This document shows positions 17,169 through 25,904 of a stretch of DNA of 64,000 nt, one piece after another. The DNA is from Vibrio proteolyticus NBRC 13287. GTDB taxonomy: Bacteria > Pseudomonadota > Gammaproteobacteria > Enterobacterales > Vibrionaceae. How positions within the stretch are numbered: the first letter of the stretch is position 1; the number at the start of each line of letters is the position of its first letter. The stretch spans positions 1 through 64,000 of the forward strand of contig NZ_BATJ01000019.1 of NCBI RefSeq assembly GCF_000467125.1, in the 5' to 3' direction. Below the pieces are notes generated by a model. The model was not told the origin of the DNA. It worked only from the letters and a program-made list of their open reading frames with translations, and ran no database searches. The position numbers were made by a program, and so were the translations under genes.

Positions 17169-17840
17169 ATGCGCTTGATGGTGTTACTCGCCGCCTTAGT
17201 TAGTACTTACTCTTACTCCGCCAACGAAAAAACATGGACATTCATTAAAACGGAACAAGGCATCACCATCGACAAGCGCGACCATCAGGATGGGTTGATT
17301 GAAATTCGCGCCCAGATGCTGTTTCCGACCCGCTACTCAGCCTTTCTATTGTTGTTGGAGGACAGTGACAACATCCCTAATTGGATCGATAACGCCAGCC
17401 ACAGCCGGGTGTTACAGCAAATCAGCTCTAACGAAAATATTGTCTACACCCAGTTTGCCGCCCCCTGGCCCGCCAAAGATCGCGACATGGTGACTTATTC
17501 TCGCTATCAATTTGTTGACGGCGCATTCGAACTGCTCATCAAAGACGCCAGTGACTATCTACCGCAAAATCCAGACTACATCCGTATCACAGCGGTACGG
17601 GCCCGCTGGGTCCTGGAAAAACTGACCAACGGCCAGACACACATCGAATACACCGCTTTTGCAAACCCGGGCGGTGCGCTGCCGGACTGGCTGGCCAATC
17701 AGTTGTCGGTGGACAGCGCGCTGGCGACGTTCATCGGCCTCAAGCGAGAACTGCCTGATTATCAGGTTCTCAATCACCCCAATATCGATGAACAAGCACT
17801 AAGACTGACGAGCGAGATCGCGGGCGAGAATGAGCGCTAA
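17169..17840 (+). CDS. Secreted START-domain protein
   Basis: 223 residues with a short signal peptide (MRLMVLLAALVSTYSYS). The rest is a START/SRPBCC lipid-binding fold, with WTFIKTEQGITIDKR at the start, the FAAPWPAKDRDMV segment and FANPGGALPDWLANQ. Homologues are annotated as START-domain proteins in gammaproteobacteria, with no known ligand. Its 3' end overlaps the end of the opposite-strand gene by 42 bases, so the two are convergent. Confidence 0.82.
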   Translation: MRLMVLLAALVSTYSYSANEKTWTFIKTEQGITIDKRDHQDGLIEIRAQMLFPTRYSAFLLLLEDSDNIPNWIDNASHSRVLQQISSNENIVYTQFAAPWPAKDRDMVTYSRYQFVDGAFELLIKDASDYLPQNPDYIRITAVRARWVLEKLTNGQTHIEYTAFANPGGALPDWLANQLSVDSALATFIGLKRELPDYQVLNHPNIDEQALRLTSEIAGENER

Positions 17841-18326
17841 ACCAAAAATTTGCAGGAACAGAGCGATGTTTTTATAAAACGCAATGCGCTCTTCAAGTTG
17901 CAAGGTGCGTTCATTCAGCGACAGATTCTGCAAATAAAAATCATCAATACGCTCCCGCTGATGACGCTGGGCAGCGTTGATCTGCACCATCAAGGCTGGT
18001 AAATGATCCGGCGTAACGTGCGCCACACTGTCGTCCCCCACCCAGATCGCCAGCTGTCCACGGAGTGCCTCATCCAGCGACTTGGAGAGCGGAGCCTGCG
18101 ACGCGAGTTGCAAATGGAGCAGCAATGCCTCTCGCTTGCGCTCCAGCGTCTCAACGCCATTCCAGGCGAGTTGGATTGAATAGAGGTTTTCCGCTTTTTG
18201 CTCACTCAACTGGGCTTTGTCTGAGCTCAGTTTATCCAGCACGATACTCGACAACAGGATCGCCAGGATATTCAGCACTAACCCTGTGAGCACCAGCACC
18301 CAGGCCGCTGGCCACAAACGCTTCAT
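17799..18326 (-). CDS. Uncharacterised membrane protein with coiled-coil middle
   Basis: 175 residues. Two hydrophobic segments lie at the ends (about 7-30 and 152-170), and a long hydrophilic helical stretch rich in Glu, Gln, Leu and Lys sits between them (about 35-145). This topology puts the middle in the periplasm if the N-terminus is inside. I do not recognise the family. It starts four bases after the end of the upstream MAPEG gene, so the two form an operon. It shares 42 bases with the 3' end of the START gene. Confidence 0.7.
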   Translation of the reverse strand: MKRLWPAAWVLVLTGLVLNILAILLSSIVLDKLSSDKAQLSEQKAENLYSIQLAWNGVETLERKREALLLHLQLASQAPLSKSLDEALRGQLAIWVGDDSVAHVTPDHLPALMVQINAAQRHQRERIDDFYLQNLSLNERTLQLEERIAFYKNIALFLQIFGLALILARDLARQS

Positions 18327-18330
18327 CTTG

Positions 18331-18717
18331 TTACCACAAGTTAGCCAGCGGCAGATTAACCAGATTCAGGAGGATCAGCCCTGCCATAGCGGCAAAGGTG
18401 AGTTTCATGCCTTTGACCCGGCCTTTGAGACTTTCGTTAAGGATCGCGCGAGCATGAATAAAGCGCCCGGCACAGAACACCAGTCCGGTGAGATGGATCC
18501 AGAAAACACCAGCACCATTGAACTCAGCCAGCCCCATCAGAATCAGCGTGATAGGAATGTAGTCCACCGCGTTCCCTTGTGCCGTGCGTGCAATAGTTAG
18601 CTTTTCCACCCCGCCATCAGCGTACATCACCTTATTGTCACGTCGCTGATTAATGACCTGAAACGATAACCAAATCAGCAGCCCCGCCAACACTGACGCG
18701 TAAAGTGCTGTAATCAT
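18331..18717 (-). CDS. MAPEG-family membrane protein
   Basis: 128 residues from the ATG at 18717, which has AAGGA upstream; the longer frame lacks a ribosome site. Four membrane helices fit the MAPEG pattern: N-terminal MITALYASVLAGLLIWL, then TARTAQGNAVDYIPITLILMG-like, FWIHLTGLVFCAGRFIHA and a last helix. Bacterial MAPEG proteins are glutathione-linked membrane enzymes in some cases, and the function here is open. First gene of a two-gene operon with the membrane protein downstream. Confidence 0.85.
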   Translation of the reverse strand: MITALYASVLAGLLIWLSFQVINQRRDNKVMYADGGVEKLTIARTAQGNAVDYIPITLILMGLAEFNGAGVFWIHLTGLVFCAGRFIHARAILNESLKGRVKGMKLTFAAMAGLILLNLVNLPLANLW

Positions 18718-19156
18718 AAGAAGTTCCTTTCGATGAAATTGATCGTAACTAGTGTAGGCCAAGGCGAGCGTTTCATCGCCTGGTACGCTCACAGCCTGAC
18801 TCTTTTATTCCTAACTTGTTGATTTTAAGCTTAACACTCTGATATTTGTCTTAGATTTAACTCAAACTGCCATCGTCTCACCTTTGAGAACAATTTTGCC
18901 CTAACAATGCACGGGCCTGAGCGCCGTCACTAAGATTGAATTTTCATGCATTTACATGAGCAATCCTTGAGCACTTTGGTTAAAATCAAGTGCGATAAAT
19001 TTCATATCACACAATTTTCATAAATTTGGTGGATAATTCCGTCGTAAACTGTAACCCTGATCACACCTTGTGATGCGGCGATTCCAGGCGAAGAATCCCG
19101 GAACAAAACAGTGCAAAAGCGTCATAACCATAAACAGGAGAAATGAGAGCAGATCT
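18718..19156. other. Intergenic, divergent promoters of MAPEG and L,D-transpeptidase genes
   Basis: 439 bases without a gene, AT-rich around 18820-18960 and 19000-19030. It contains the small inverted repeat ATCACA-CCT-TGTGAT (19060-19074), which may be an operator or a leader hairpin of the transpeptidase mRNA. A five-codon frame (19142-19159) overlaps the transpeptidase ATG; it could be chance. Confidence 0.4.
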
Positions 19157-20704
19157 ATGAGAACACGATTATTTTGTTGGCTAAGTGTTTTGCTGGTCGC
19201 GTTCCCGGCAATGGCGCACGCGCGCACTGAGCCTCTGAGTTGGTTCGAAGAAAACTCAAAAATTATCTCAATGCTCCAGTATCCGGCTTTAACCAGTCGT
19301 GTGTATCAGGATGCGGATTTGCAGTTGATCTGGACCGACGAACAACTGCGTGACCAGTTTGAACAACAACTGGAAGTGATCCAGCGGGCCGGATTCAGTC
19401 CGTTATTCAGCCATCAACTGGATTACCTGCGCCTGTACCGAGAGCGCCACAGTTGGTTTGAATACGATCTGCTGGCAACCGATACCGCTCTGTTGTACCT
19501 CAGCTATGCACAACAGGCTCCGATCCAGGGTGAAAAATGGTTTTTCAGCTCGCGCCTGACCAGCAAATTACCAGAACCTCAGGCGGCTTCTGTCGCTGAA
19601 TTTGAACAGGCAATCGCTCATCACAGCACCAGTGCTTATCTGCGTTCCTTTGCTCCTTCCCTGATCACCGACCCAGCGCTCTACAGTGCCTATCAGAGCC
19701 TCAAGCAGTTTGAAACCAAACCTCAACCCGTTTATTACCAAAGTGGTGTCATTCGTAAAGGGGATAAACTAGCCGATCGTCCTGCCTTGATTGCCCGATT
19801 AAACATGGTTGGTGTTGATGTCTCCGGTGTGGCCAACGATGTCGACTGGTACGACGAGAGCCTGGTCAGTGCGGTTAAAGCGTTTCAGCGCATCCATGGC
19901 CTGACTGACGACGGTGCGATTGGCCCGGCGACACTGAAATGGTTAAGCGTTTCATCGAGTAAGCGACTGGCCATGCTGGCACTCAATACCGAGCGGGCCA
20001 GAATGTGGCCGACAGAGCGTGATCAGCTGATCGTCGTAAACGTACCCGGTTTTTCAATGCATTACTGGGCTGAAGGTAATGAAGCATTTAGCTCAAAAGT
20101 GATCGTAGGGCGTAAAGCACGTCAGACCCCGGTGATGAAAACCTACATGAATGCGTTGATTTTCAACCCGACCTGGAACGTGCCTCCCACCATCATGAAA
20201 GAGGATATCCTGCCCAAGGCCAAAGTAAATCAATCCTACTTAAGCCAGCGCCACATTCAGATCCTCAAAAGCTGGGGGTCGAGTGAAGTGATCGATTATC
20301 AGCAAATCGACTGGAGCAGTGTCGATCCTAATAACTTCCCGTATCGCTTGCGTCAGGCCTCAGGCAACTGGAATGCGCTCGGACGTTACAAATTCAATAC
20401 GCCAAACGCAGAAGCCATCTATCTGCACGATACACCGAGTAAATATCTGTTTAACCGCGCATCTCGTGCGTTCAGTTCCGGCTGTATCCGAGTGGAACAT
20501 GCCGATAAGTTTGCTTCCGCTCTGATGCGAACACAGGGGCTGAACACCAAACCAGAATACCGTAAATCGTCCAATAAAGCCCTGCCACTGCGCAGCCGCA
20601 TTCCGGTCTACATCATCTATAAAACCGCGTGGTATGACGGTCATCACGTACAATATCGTGACGACGTGTACGACTTTGACCACTTCGCTACCAGTCGCAG
20701 TTAA
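19157..20704 (+). CDS. L,D-transpeptidase (YcbB/LdtD-like)
   Basis: 515 residues from the ATG at 19157, giving the signal peptide MRTRLFCWLSVLLVAFPAMAHA. Order: N-terminal scaffold (about 30-200), a peptidoglycan-binding domain (VKAFQRIHGLTDDGAIGPATLKWL) and a YkuD catalytic domain with the HD motif (YLHDTPSK) and SSGCIRVE, whose Cys is the nucleophile. Such enzymes make 3-3 crosslinks or attach lipoproteins in the periplasm using mDAP tetrapeptides. Length and order match YcbB. It has its own terminator. MtgA lies two genes away. Confidence 0.92.
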   Translation: MRTRLFCWLSVLLVAFPAMAHARTEPLSWFEENSKIISMLQYPALTSRVYQDADLQLIWTDEQLRDQFEQQLEVIQRAGFSPLFSHQLDYLRLYRERHSWFEYDLLATDTALLYLSYAQQAPIQGEKWFFSSRLTSKLPEPQAASVAEFEQAIAHHSTSAYLRSFAPSLITDPALYSAYQSLKQFETKPQPVYYQSGVIRKGDKLADRPALIARLNMVGVDVSGVANDVDWYDESLVSAVKAFQRIHGLTDDGAIGPATLKWLSVSSSKRLAMLALNTERARMWPTERDQLIVVNVPGFSMHYWAEGNEAFSSKVIVGRKARQTPVMKTYMNALIFNPTWNVPPTIMKEDILPKAKVNQSYLSQRHIQILKSWGSSEVIDYQQIDWSSVDPNNFPYRLRQASGNWNALGRYKFNTPNAEAIYLHDTPSKYLFNRASRAFSSGCIRVEHADKFASALMRTQGLNTKPEYRKSSNKALPLRSRIPVYIIYKTAWYDGHHVQYRDDVYDFDHFATSRS

Positions 20705-20712
20705 GCCTCACC

Positions 20713-20738
20713 GCCGGAGTTTCAACTCCGGCTTTTTT
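20713..20738 (+). terminator. Rho-independent terminator after L,D-transpeptidase
   Basis: The 9-bp stem GCCGGAGTT/AACTCCGGC with a TC loop is followed by TTTTTT. The T run touches the stop codon of the convergent sgrR gene. Confidence 0.9.
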
Positions 20739-22437
20739 ATTGCATGACCACCTGATTAAAGTCGATCCAGCCATTGGCCAGCAGTTCGGTCGTGGTCAGC
20801 CTGTCAGACACGTTCAACTCCTGCCGCACGTGATACAAAGGCTGATACACGCCTTTATCGATAAGCTTTTTTTCAATTTGAGCAAACCCACGCAAACGCT
20901 GGGCCAACGTTTCTCTGTTCATCACCCGTTCAATCTGAGTCTGCAGCCAGGTGCGCTCACGCGATGACAAGCACACTGACAACGAATGGGTGCACATCAG
21001 CCAGCTAAGCCAGGACATTTCTGTATCGTCACCGAACACTTCACCGCTGATCAGAATGTCCGCCTGAGACTGACGCAGACGACAATTGAAATCCGGAAAA
21101 CTCAGCACTTGCCAGTCACAAGGAATACCCCGAGCCTGCAAAGCATACGCCAGCATTCGGGCTAGCGTGATATGGGTTTCCAGTTGATAGGTCAGGATCT
21201 TCAGCGGCTCCGCAGGCCGCGTTAACGGGCCAAACAAAGCCTCGAGATCTAATGGCTCGGGCGCAGTGAGCGTCTCCGGTTGTGACAGCATTCCCTTCGC
21301 CTTCGCCAGCTCTTCATCAAGTAAGTGTTGAGGCGGCTGCAGGCAAGTGGCCAAGTGCTGTAAGGCCTGACGATGGGCGTGCTTTTTCAGCCACGGGTGG
21401 CGCGACGGATTGAGCATCAGATACTCACAGCCCCGCTCCCATTGCTGGCAAATCTGATAGCCTGCCCGCGCCTTGCCACGCAGATGAACGCCATGCACCA
21501 CATCGCTGTTGAGGGCAAAATCTTTCGCGTGAGCGCCGACATTCCAGATTTCAATACCATCAATCCAGGGACGATAACCATGATAATCAGCAAAACGGTG
21601 TAACAGGGTCCGGCGTTCGGTCTGCTCTGCAAGAGCAAACGGCCCGGAGCCCAACAATTGACCGTGACTCAGTTTGGTAATGCCCATGGCCCCATCGGCC
21701 AGCAGTTTGGGCAACAAAGCCGGCATACGCTGGCTGACAAAACGCAGCCGATCTGGGCTCAGTATCTCTACCCGGTCGATGCAATCAAACAGAGCCCGGT
21801 TCCCTGACTCTGAAGCTATGAGTCGCTCAAAATGCGCCACCACATCTGCCGCATTCAGCACAGAGCCATCATGAAAGCGCAGTCCTTTACGCAACACGAC
21901 GTCCAGAGTGTCACCGCTTTGATACCAGGAATGCGCCAGGTCACCGTGCCAGTGGTCACGAATCGGGTCGTAACGAAGCAACGTGGCATAAAGGTAGCTG
22001 GCAATATGGTGCTCAGTGCGGCGGTTAATCGCTATCGGATCGAGCGAATGCGTAGCGCGATAAAACGGCACCTGAAGAATATGTGTGGACTGCGCCTGAT
22101 TCTGATAACGGGCTACATAACTGGCAATGAAGGCGTCGCGCTGCGTCTCTGGGATGAGCTGCAATGCACTCTCCACTTTACCCTCTTCCAACAATCGGTT
22201 CGCCTTTGTTACCAGGCGATCCTCAATGGGCTTTTTCAGGCGCGCCCGAGGCAGGTTGCCACGTCCAACCCCGGGTTGCCAGTCTAAGGTCTGTTCTTGT
22301 GTTAAACGTCGCACCAGCAACTGGGCGTTGCGCCGCGTACAACACAGCGCTGTGGCGAGCGTATCCAGTGACACCGACTGCCACTGGTTGATCTCAAAAT
22401 GGTCACGGCAAAAAGCGAGCGCTTTCCAATATCGCAT
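20737..22437 (-). CDS. sgrR: SgrR-family transcriptional regulator with solute-binding domain
   Basis: 566 residues. The N-terminal SgrR_N winged helix spans about 1-115 (SLDTLATALCCTRRNAQLLVRRL). An SBP_bac_5-like ligand domain follows from about 125 to 480 (TEHHIASYLYATLLRYDP, LRKGLRFHDGS). In E. coli SgrR senses phosphosugar stress and activates sgrS. Here the ligand and targets are unknown, and neither sgrS nor sgrT is recognisable next to it. The start ATG is preceded by AGGGA that lies inside a long hairpin, so translation may be controlled. Confidence 0.85.
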   Translation of the reverse strand: MRYWKALAFCRDHFEINQWQSVSLDTLATALCCTRRNAQLLVRRLTQEQTLDWQPGVGRGNLPRARLKKPIEDRLVTKANRLLEEGKVESALQLIPETQRDAFIASYVARYQNQAQSTHILQVPFYRATHSLDPIAINRRTEHHIASYLYATLLRYDPIRDHWHGDLAHSWYQSGDTLDVVLRKGLRFHDGSVLNAADVVAHFERLIASESGNRALFDCIDRVEILSPDRLRFVSQRMPALLPKLLADGAMGITKLSHGQLLGSGPFALAEQTERRTLLHRFADYHGYRPWIDGIEIWNVGAHAKDFALNSDVVHGVHLRGKARAGYQICQQWERGCEYLMLNPSRHPWLKKHAHRQALQHLATCLQPPQHLLDEELAKAKGMLSQPETLTAPEPLDLEALFGPLTRPAEPLKILTYQLETHITLARMLAYALQARGIPCDWQVLSFPDFNCRLRQSQADILISGEVFGDDTEMSWLSWLMCTHSLSVCLSSRERTWLQTQIERVMNRETLAQRLRGFAQIEKKLIDKGVYQPLYHVRQELNVSDRLTTTELLANGWIDFNQVVMQ

Positions 22438-22442
22438 ATAGA

Positions 22443-22502
22443 TGAAATCCCTATGAGCTCTCAGGCCATGTTTTCATGTTTCATGGCATCATAGGGATTT
22501 CA
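22443..22502 (-). promoter_or_regulatory. Long hairpin in the sgrR leader that covers its ribosome site
   Basis: A 14-base perfect inverted repeat, TGAAATCCCTATGA (22443-22456) and TCATAGGGATTTCA (22489-22502), with an inner GCCATG/CATGGC pair. In the mRNA the 3' arm holds the AGGGA ribosome site of sgrR, whose ATG is five bases further on. Opening the hairpin would be needed for efficient initiation. Confidence 0.6.
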
Positions 22503-22556
22503 GCGTACAACAACAGCGCGATGTGGCAGGAGCGTTAGCACGAACACATTTTTGGC

Positions 22557-23234
22557 TTACAACTGGAGGGATCCTAGATTGTTCATCTGACGCATCACCC
22601 AGCGGGAACGTTGGTAGGTGTACTGTGTCATCGGGCTGGCTTTGATTCGATAAGGGTTTGGCAGCACCACCGCCAGTTGGGCAGCCTGCGATCGGGTCAA
22701 GCGGCTGGCTGGGACATGGAAGTAGTGTTCACTCGCCGCCTGCACACCGTAAATACCAGGTCCAAACTCAATCACGTTAAGATACACCTCCATGATGCGC
22801 TGTTTGCCCCAGATCACTTCCATCCACAGCGCAAAATACAGCTCGTACGCTTTTCTCAGGTATGAATGCGCCGGAAAAAGAAACACATTTTTTGCCGTTT
22901 GCTGAGTAATGGTGCTGGCGCCGCGGGACGGACCTTGATCATCTGCCGACAGGATCACGTCGAGCAGTGCCTGAGTATCCACGCCATGATGATAGGGAAA
23001 TTTCTGATCTTCTGATGCCATCACGGCCACCGACATGCTAGTGGCAATTCGGTCCAGCGGCACCCATTGATGCTCAGTCCGGCTTGGATAACTGGCTGGC
23101 GGCGCAACCATACGCGCGATCTTCCAGCCCCAAATGGGCGGATCGATGAACTTGAACACGCCGATCAACACCACAGGCGCCAATAACAAGAAAAGACATA
23201 TTTTGATCAGCAGCCGTTTGAGTTTTTTTACCAT
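22557..23234 (-). CDS. mtgA: Monofunctional peptidoglycan glycosyltransferase
   Basis: 225 residues from the ATG at 23234 (MVKKLKRLLIK..); the longer frame adds 16 hydrophilic residues. One membrane anchor near the N-terminus (about 8-30) is followed by a GT51 domain with the catalytic block MASEDQKFPYHHGVD, the RGASTITQQTAKN motif and IMEVYLNVIEFG. It polymerises lipid II into glycan strands on the periplasmic face. No transpeptidase domain is present. It precedes sgrR in the same direction, separated by about 120 bases that include the sgrR leader hairpin. Confidence 0.95.
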   Translation of the reverse strand: MVKKLKRLLIKICLFLLLAPVVLIGVFKFIDPPIWGWKIARMVAPPASYPSRTEHQWVPLDRIATSMSVAVMASEDQKFPYHHGVDTQALLDVILSADDQGPSRGASTITQQTAKNVFLFPAHSYLRKAYELYFALWMEVIWGKQRIMEVYLNVIEFGPGIYGVQAASEHYFHVPASRLTRSQAAQLAVVLPNPYRIKASPMTQYTYQRSRWVMRQMNNLGSLQL

Positions 23235-23443
23235 GCTTCGCCCAGATATCACCGATAACCGGCACAGTTTAGCGTACGGCAAGCAAGAAATGACAAATCC
23301 GTGTAATGAATCGTTGGTTTTTTATTCATCCATGCCAAGGATAAGGCAAACATAAAAGATGAAAATATGTTGAATATCTTCTATTTTTCTTCGTCTTTTA
23401 ATTTCGATAATGAAACTTTTCAGGCCGTTAAAAGGAATTATAA

Positions 23444-24655
23444 ATGAGCACCCTAACCCAAGAGCCGGGCTCGATATGGAAAAGCCGACCGTTTCTTATC
23501 CTATTTTCCAGCGCACTGTTTGTCGCCTTCAGCGCCCAAATTTATAACCTCGCCGTTCCCTTGCTGGTGTATGAACTGACTCACTCTTCCGAAATGATGG
23601 GCTGGATGCGCGCCGTCGAATTTGTCCCCAACTTGCTTCTCGCGTTGTTCATCGGCGTCTGGGTTGATCGGGTGGATAAAAAACGTTGGTCTCAGGCGAT
23701 GTTACTCGGGCAGGTCGTTACCGTGAGTTGCTCCTATCTGGCGGTAGAATGGCTCCGCCAGCCGTTATGGGTGCTGTTCCCTTGTGCTTTTCTGATGATG
23801 GCGTTCAACTACGGTTACCACAATGCGCGTATAACCATGATGAAAAGCGCCCTGCCTCAGAGCATGCAAAATACGGCCACCGCGCGAATGAGTTCACTCA
23901 GTAGCTTTATGGAAACCGTTGGTCCGGTGTTGTCTGGGGCGCTGATGTTGCTGTCGGCGATCCACAATGTGTTTCTGGCCGTGGCCGGATTACTGCTGAT
24001 TTCCTACTGGCAGCTCAACCGTCTGGAGTGGCACAGCACGCTCAATCCGCATCATGCCGGCGTATGGGCGGCGCTGCGCCAAGGTTGGCAGATCCTGCGC
24101 CAGGAGCAGAATATGTGGACCATTACACTGGCCGTGATGGTGATCAATACCACAGGTGCCGTGTTCTGGATTCAGGCCATTTATTATGCCAAAGCTGAAT
24201 TGGCAATGAATGCCGTTGAGGTCAGTTATCTGGTGGCCGCATCCGGTGTCGGTGGCTTGCTTGGCGCATTCAGTGCCGACACAATTCGCCGCAAACTGGG
24301 GTTGGGTCCATTGCTGATCGGCGCCATTGCGCTGGAGTCGGTTGGATTTATGGTGCCACTGATTGTAACCAGTCCGTGGACACTGACACTGGCGTTTACC
24401 TGGGTGTCAGCCATAGGTCTGTTGAGCAGTATTTGCATCTGGAGCTACCGCCAGGAAGCCTTTGATGCCCAGCACCTCGGTCGGATCGCCGGTATCACAG
24501 GTTCGCTGTTCAAGCTGATGATGCCTTTCGGCCTGGTTGCATCAGGGTATCTGGTATCAGCGATTGGTATCGAACCCGTCTTCCTGCTCTGTTTCGCACT
24601 GCAAGTGTTAACAGCACTCTGGCTGGCCTGTAGCCGGGTTCGTTCCATCGAATAG
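23444..24655 (+). CDS. MFS transporter (EntS/MFS_3-like)
   Basis: 403 residues with about 12 membrane helices. The loop 2-3 segment VDRVDKKRW matches the conserved DRxxRR-type MFS motif region. Overall pattern and length resemble the MFS_3 group that includes enterobactin exporter EntS, but no siderophore genes are near. The substrate is unknown. Start ATG follows AAAAGGAA; a terminator follows the stop. It is single. Confidence 0.85.
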   Translation: MSTLTQEPGSIWKSRPFLILFSSALFVAFSAQIYNLAVPLLVYELTHSSEMMGWMRAVEFVPNLLLALFIGVWVDRVDKKRWSQAMLLGQVVTVSCSYLAVEWLRQPLWVLFPCAFLMMAFNYGYHNARITMMKSALPQSMQNTATARMSSLSSFMETVGPVLSGALMLLSAIHNVFLAVAGLLLISYWQLNRLEWHSTLNPHHAGVWAALRQGWQILRQEQNMWTITLAVMVINTTGAVFWIQAIYYAKAELAMNAVEVSYLVAASGVGGLLGAFSADTIRRKLGLGPLLIGAIALESVGFMVPLIVTSPWTLTLAFTWVSAIGLLSSICIWSYRQEAFDAQHLGRIAGITGSLFKLMMPFGLVASGYLVSAIGIEPVFLLCFALQVLTALWLACSRVRSIE

Positions 24656-25091
24656 TAGAGCCAAACCTGCCGAAACGGCAGGTTTTCCACTGGTTGGCTT
24701 GGTGTCTGCCGACCTAACTGACCGCACCTTTTCACGGATTCTGCGTCTTATCAGGATCCATTTTGCGTATTGTCATAATTATTTTTATCGTCACGACAAT
24801 AAACCCGATATAAAGATTGTATATATACTCCCCGATTACAAACACTTAAAACCACTTATTTTAACCTCAAAGAAACGGACTCATTAAAGAATGAATAAAT
24901 GGGTATTGGCACATGATTTCAAAACGATTTAAAAATCGATTAAGTTATCGTCCCAAGACATAAAAATAATTTAAGACGTATTTTCATCATTTTTAAAGCA
25001 ACATTTTAACGCGTCGATATCAATAACCAGTCCATTGTATCAGCAAGCACATACCGCACAACACAGACGTTCAAAGGGAGAACTTATTACG
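24656..25091. other. AT-rich intergenic before small-protein cluster
   Basis: 436 bases. A terminator lies at its left end; the rest is strongly AT-rich (24770-25040), with a small CGATTT/AAATCG repeat at about 24928. No gene of normal size is evident. It should carry the promoter for the small-protein cluster. Confidence 0.5.
24664..24686 (+). terminator. Terminator after MFS gene
   Basis: The 9-bp stem AACCTGCCG/CGGCAGGTT with an AAA loop ends in TTTT. It begins 8 bases after the stop codon. Confidence 0.8.
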
Positions 25092-25184
25092 ATGAACCTA
25101 ACCTTACTCGCGATTCTTTCAGGCATTATTGCGCTACTCGGACCATTGTTTCTGGTTGTGTACGGAAAATTTAATTCCAAATAA
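25092..25184 (+). CDS. Small membrane protein, 30 aa, uncharacterised
   Basis: A 30-codon frame with a strong ribosome site (AAGGGAG, 12 bases upstream). The product is one hydrophobic helix (LTLLAILSGIIALLGPLFLVV) and a basic tail ending YGKFNSK. This looks like a single-pass inner-membrane microprotein. I do not recognise a family. It is the first of three closely placed small frames on the same strand. Confidence 0.55.
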   Translation: MNLTLLAILSGIIALLGPLFLVVYGKFNSK

Positions 25185-25358
25185 CCCTGAGCAATATTGA
25201 AGCCCATACATTCACTTAACTGATAATAAATAATATTTAAGGTTTGCTTGTTATATTGACTCTTATCGATGGTCAGATAAGTACACCAAAAAATTAACCA
25301 TTTAAAAATATGATGAATTAATTTGTCATATCGTAATATTTTATTTAAGGAAAGACGC

Positions 25359-25550
25359 ATGTACGAATACATCGAATGGTCGTGGGGCTGGTATATTGCC
25401 CTACTGGTTTTACTCACTCCACTCAACCTGTTTTTTCGTGAATCTAAAGGACAACGCAGCCAAATTCGCTTGGACCACAACATGTTCGCCTGCTTTGCAG
25501 GCTCAGCATTCTGGTCCGGTATTATTAACCTGGCAATAGGGTTTCTGTAA
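25359..25550 (+). CDS. Small membrane protein, 63 aa, uncharacterised
   Basis: 63 residues from the ATG at 25359, with TAAGGA upstream. Two hydrophobic helices (about 8-24 and 43-62) flank a basic polar loop (RESKGQRSQIRLDH). The stop overlaps the next start as TAATG, so the two are translationally coupled. Family not recognised. Confidence 0.65.
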   Translation: MYEYIEWSWGWYIALLVLLTPLNLFFRESKGQRSQIRLDHNMFACFAGSAFWSGIINLAIGFL

Positions 25551-25888
25551 TGCGCTCCTTTCCGCTGCTTCTTTGCTTGATACTGGGGGTAACTGCACAA
25601 ACGGCCGTGGCAAACAGTGTTGACGTACCGCCGGATATCGCATTTTCATCCTGTGTCCTGAAAAAGCAGGACGAATCCACTCACCTTGGGCTAAGTGGCG
25701 ATGAACTTTATTACCTGTCGCTGTTAATGTGCAAACAAGAAGAGAAAAACTACACCACCTTTCTGTCTAAAAGTAGCCGTGATCTCGCCGACCATGATCG
25801 TCAACTCAGCAGCCTGAAGGCTTCGTTGATGGAATCCGCGCAATTGAAGACCATCATTTATAAACTCAATCAACAACCCGCCCAATAA
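25550..25888 (+). CDS. Small exported protein, 112 aa, uncharacterised
   Basis: 112 residues with a signal peptide (MRSFPLLLCLILGVTAQTAVA) and a mature part with two Cys (in FSSCVLKK and LLMCKQEE) that could form a periplasmic disulfide. The second half is a charged helix (LADHDRQLSSLKASLMESAQ). It starts inside the stop of the preceding gene. Family and function unknown. Convergent with the DeoR regulator, 16 bases away. Confidence 0.7.
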   Translation: MRSFPLLLCLILGVTAQTAVANSVDVPPDIAFSSCVLKKQDESTHLGLSGDELYYLSLLMCKQEEKNYTTFLSKSSRDLADHDRQLSSLKASLMESAQLKTIIYKLNQQPAQ

Positions 25889-25904
25889 CCGGCAGCAGTG
25901 CCGT

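Noticed and set aside
19142..19159. Five-codon leader frame overlapping the L,D-transpeptidase start
   Set aside because: Too short to support on sequence alone; the GGAG before it may simply serve the transpeptidase.
22443..22502. TPP-riboswitch-like CTGAGA in the sgrR leader
   Set aside because: Only this short element is present; the conserved ACCTGATCTGG part of a thi-box is missing.
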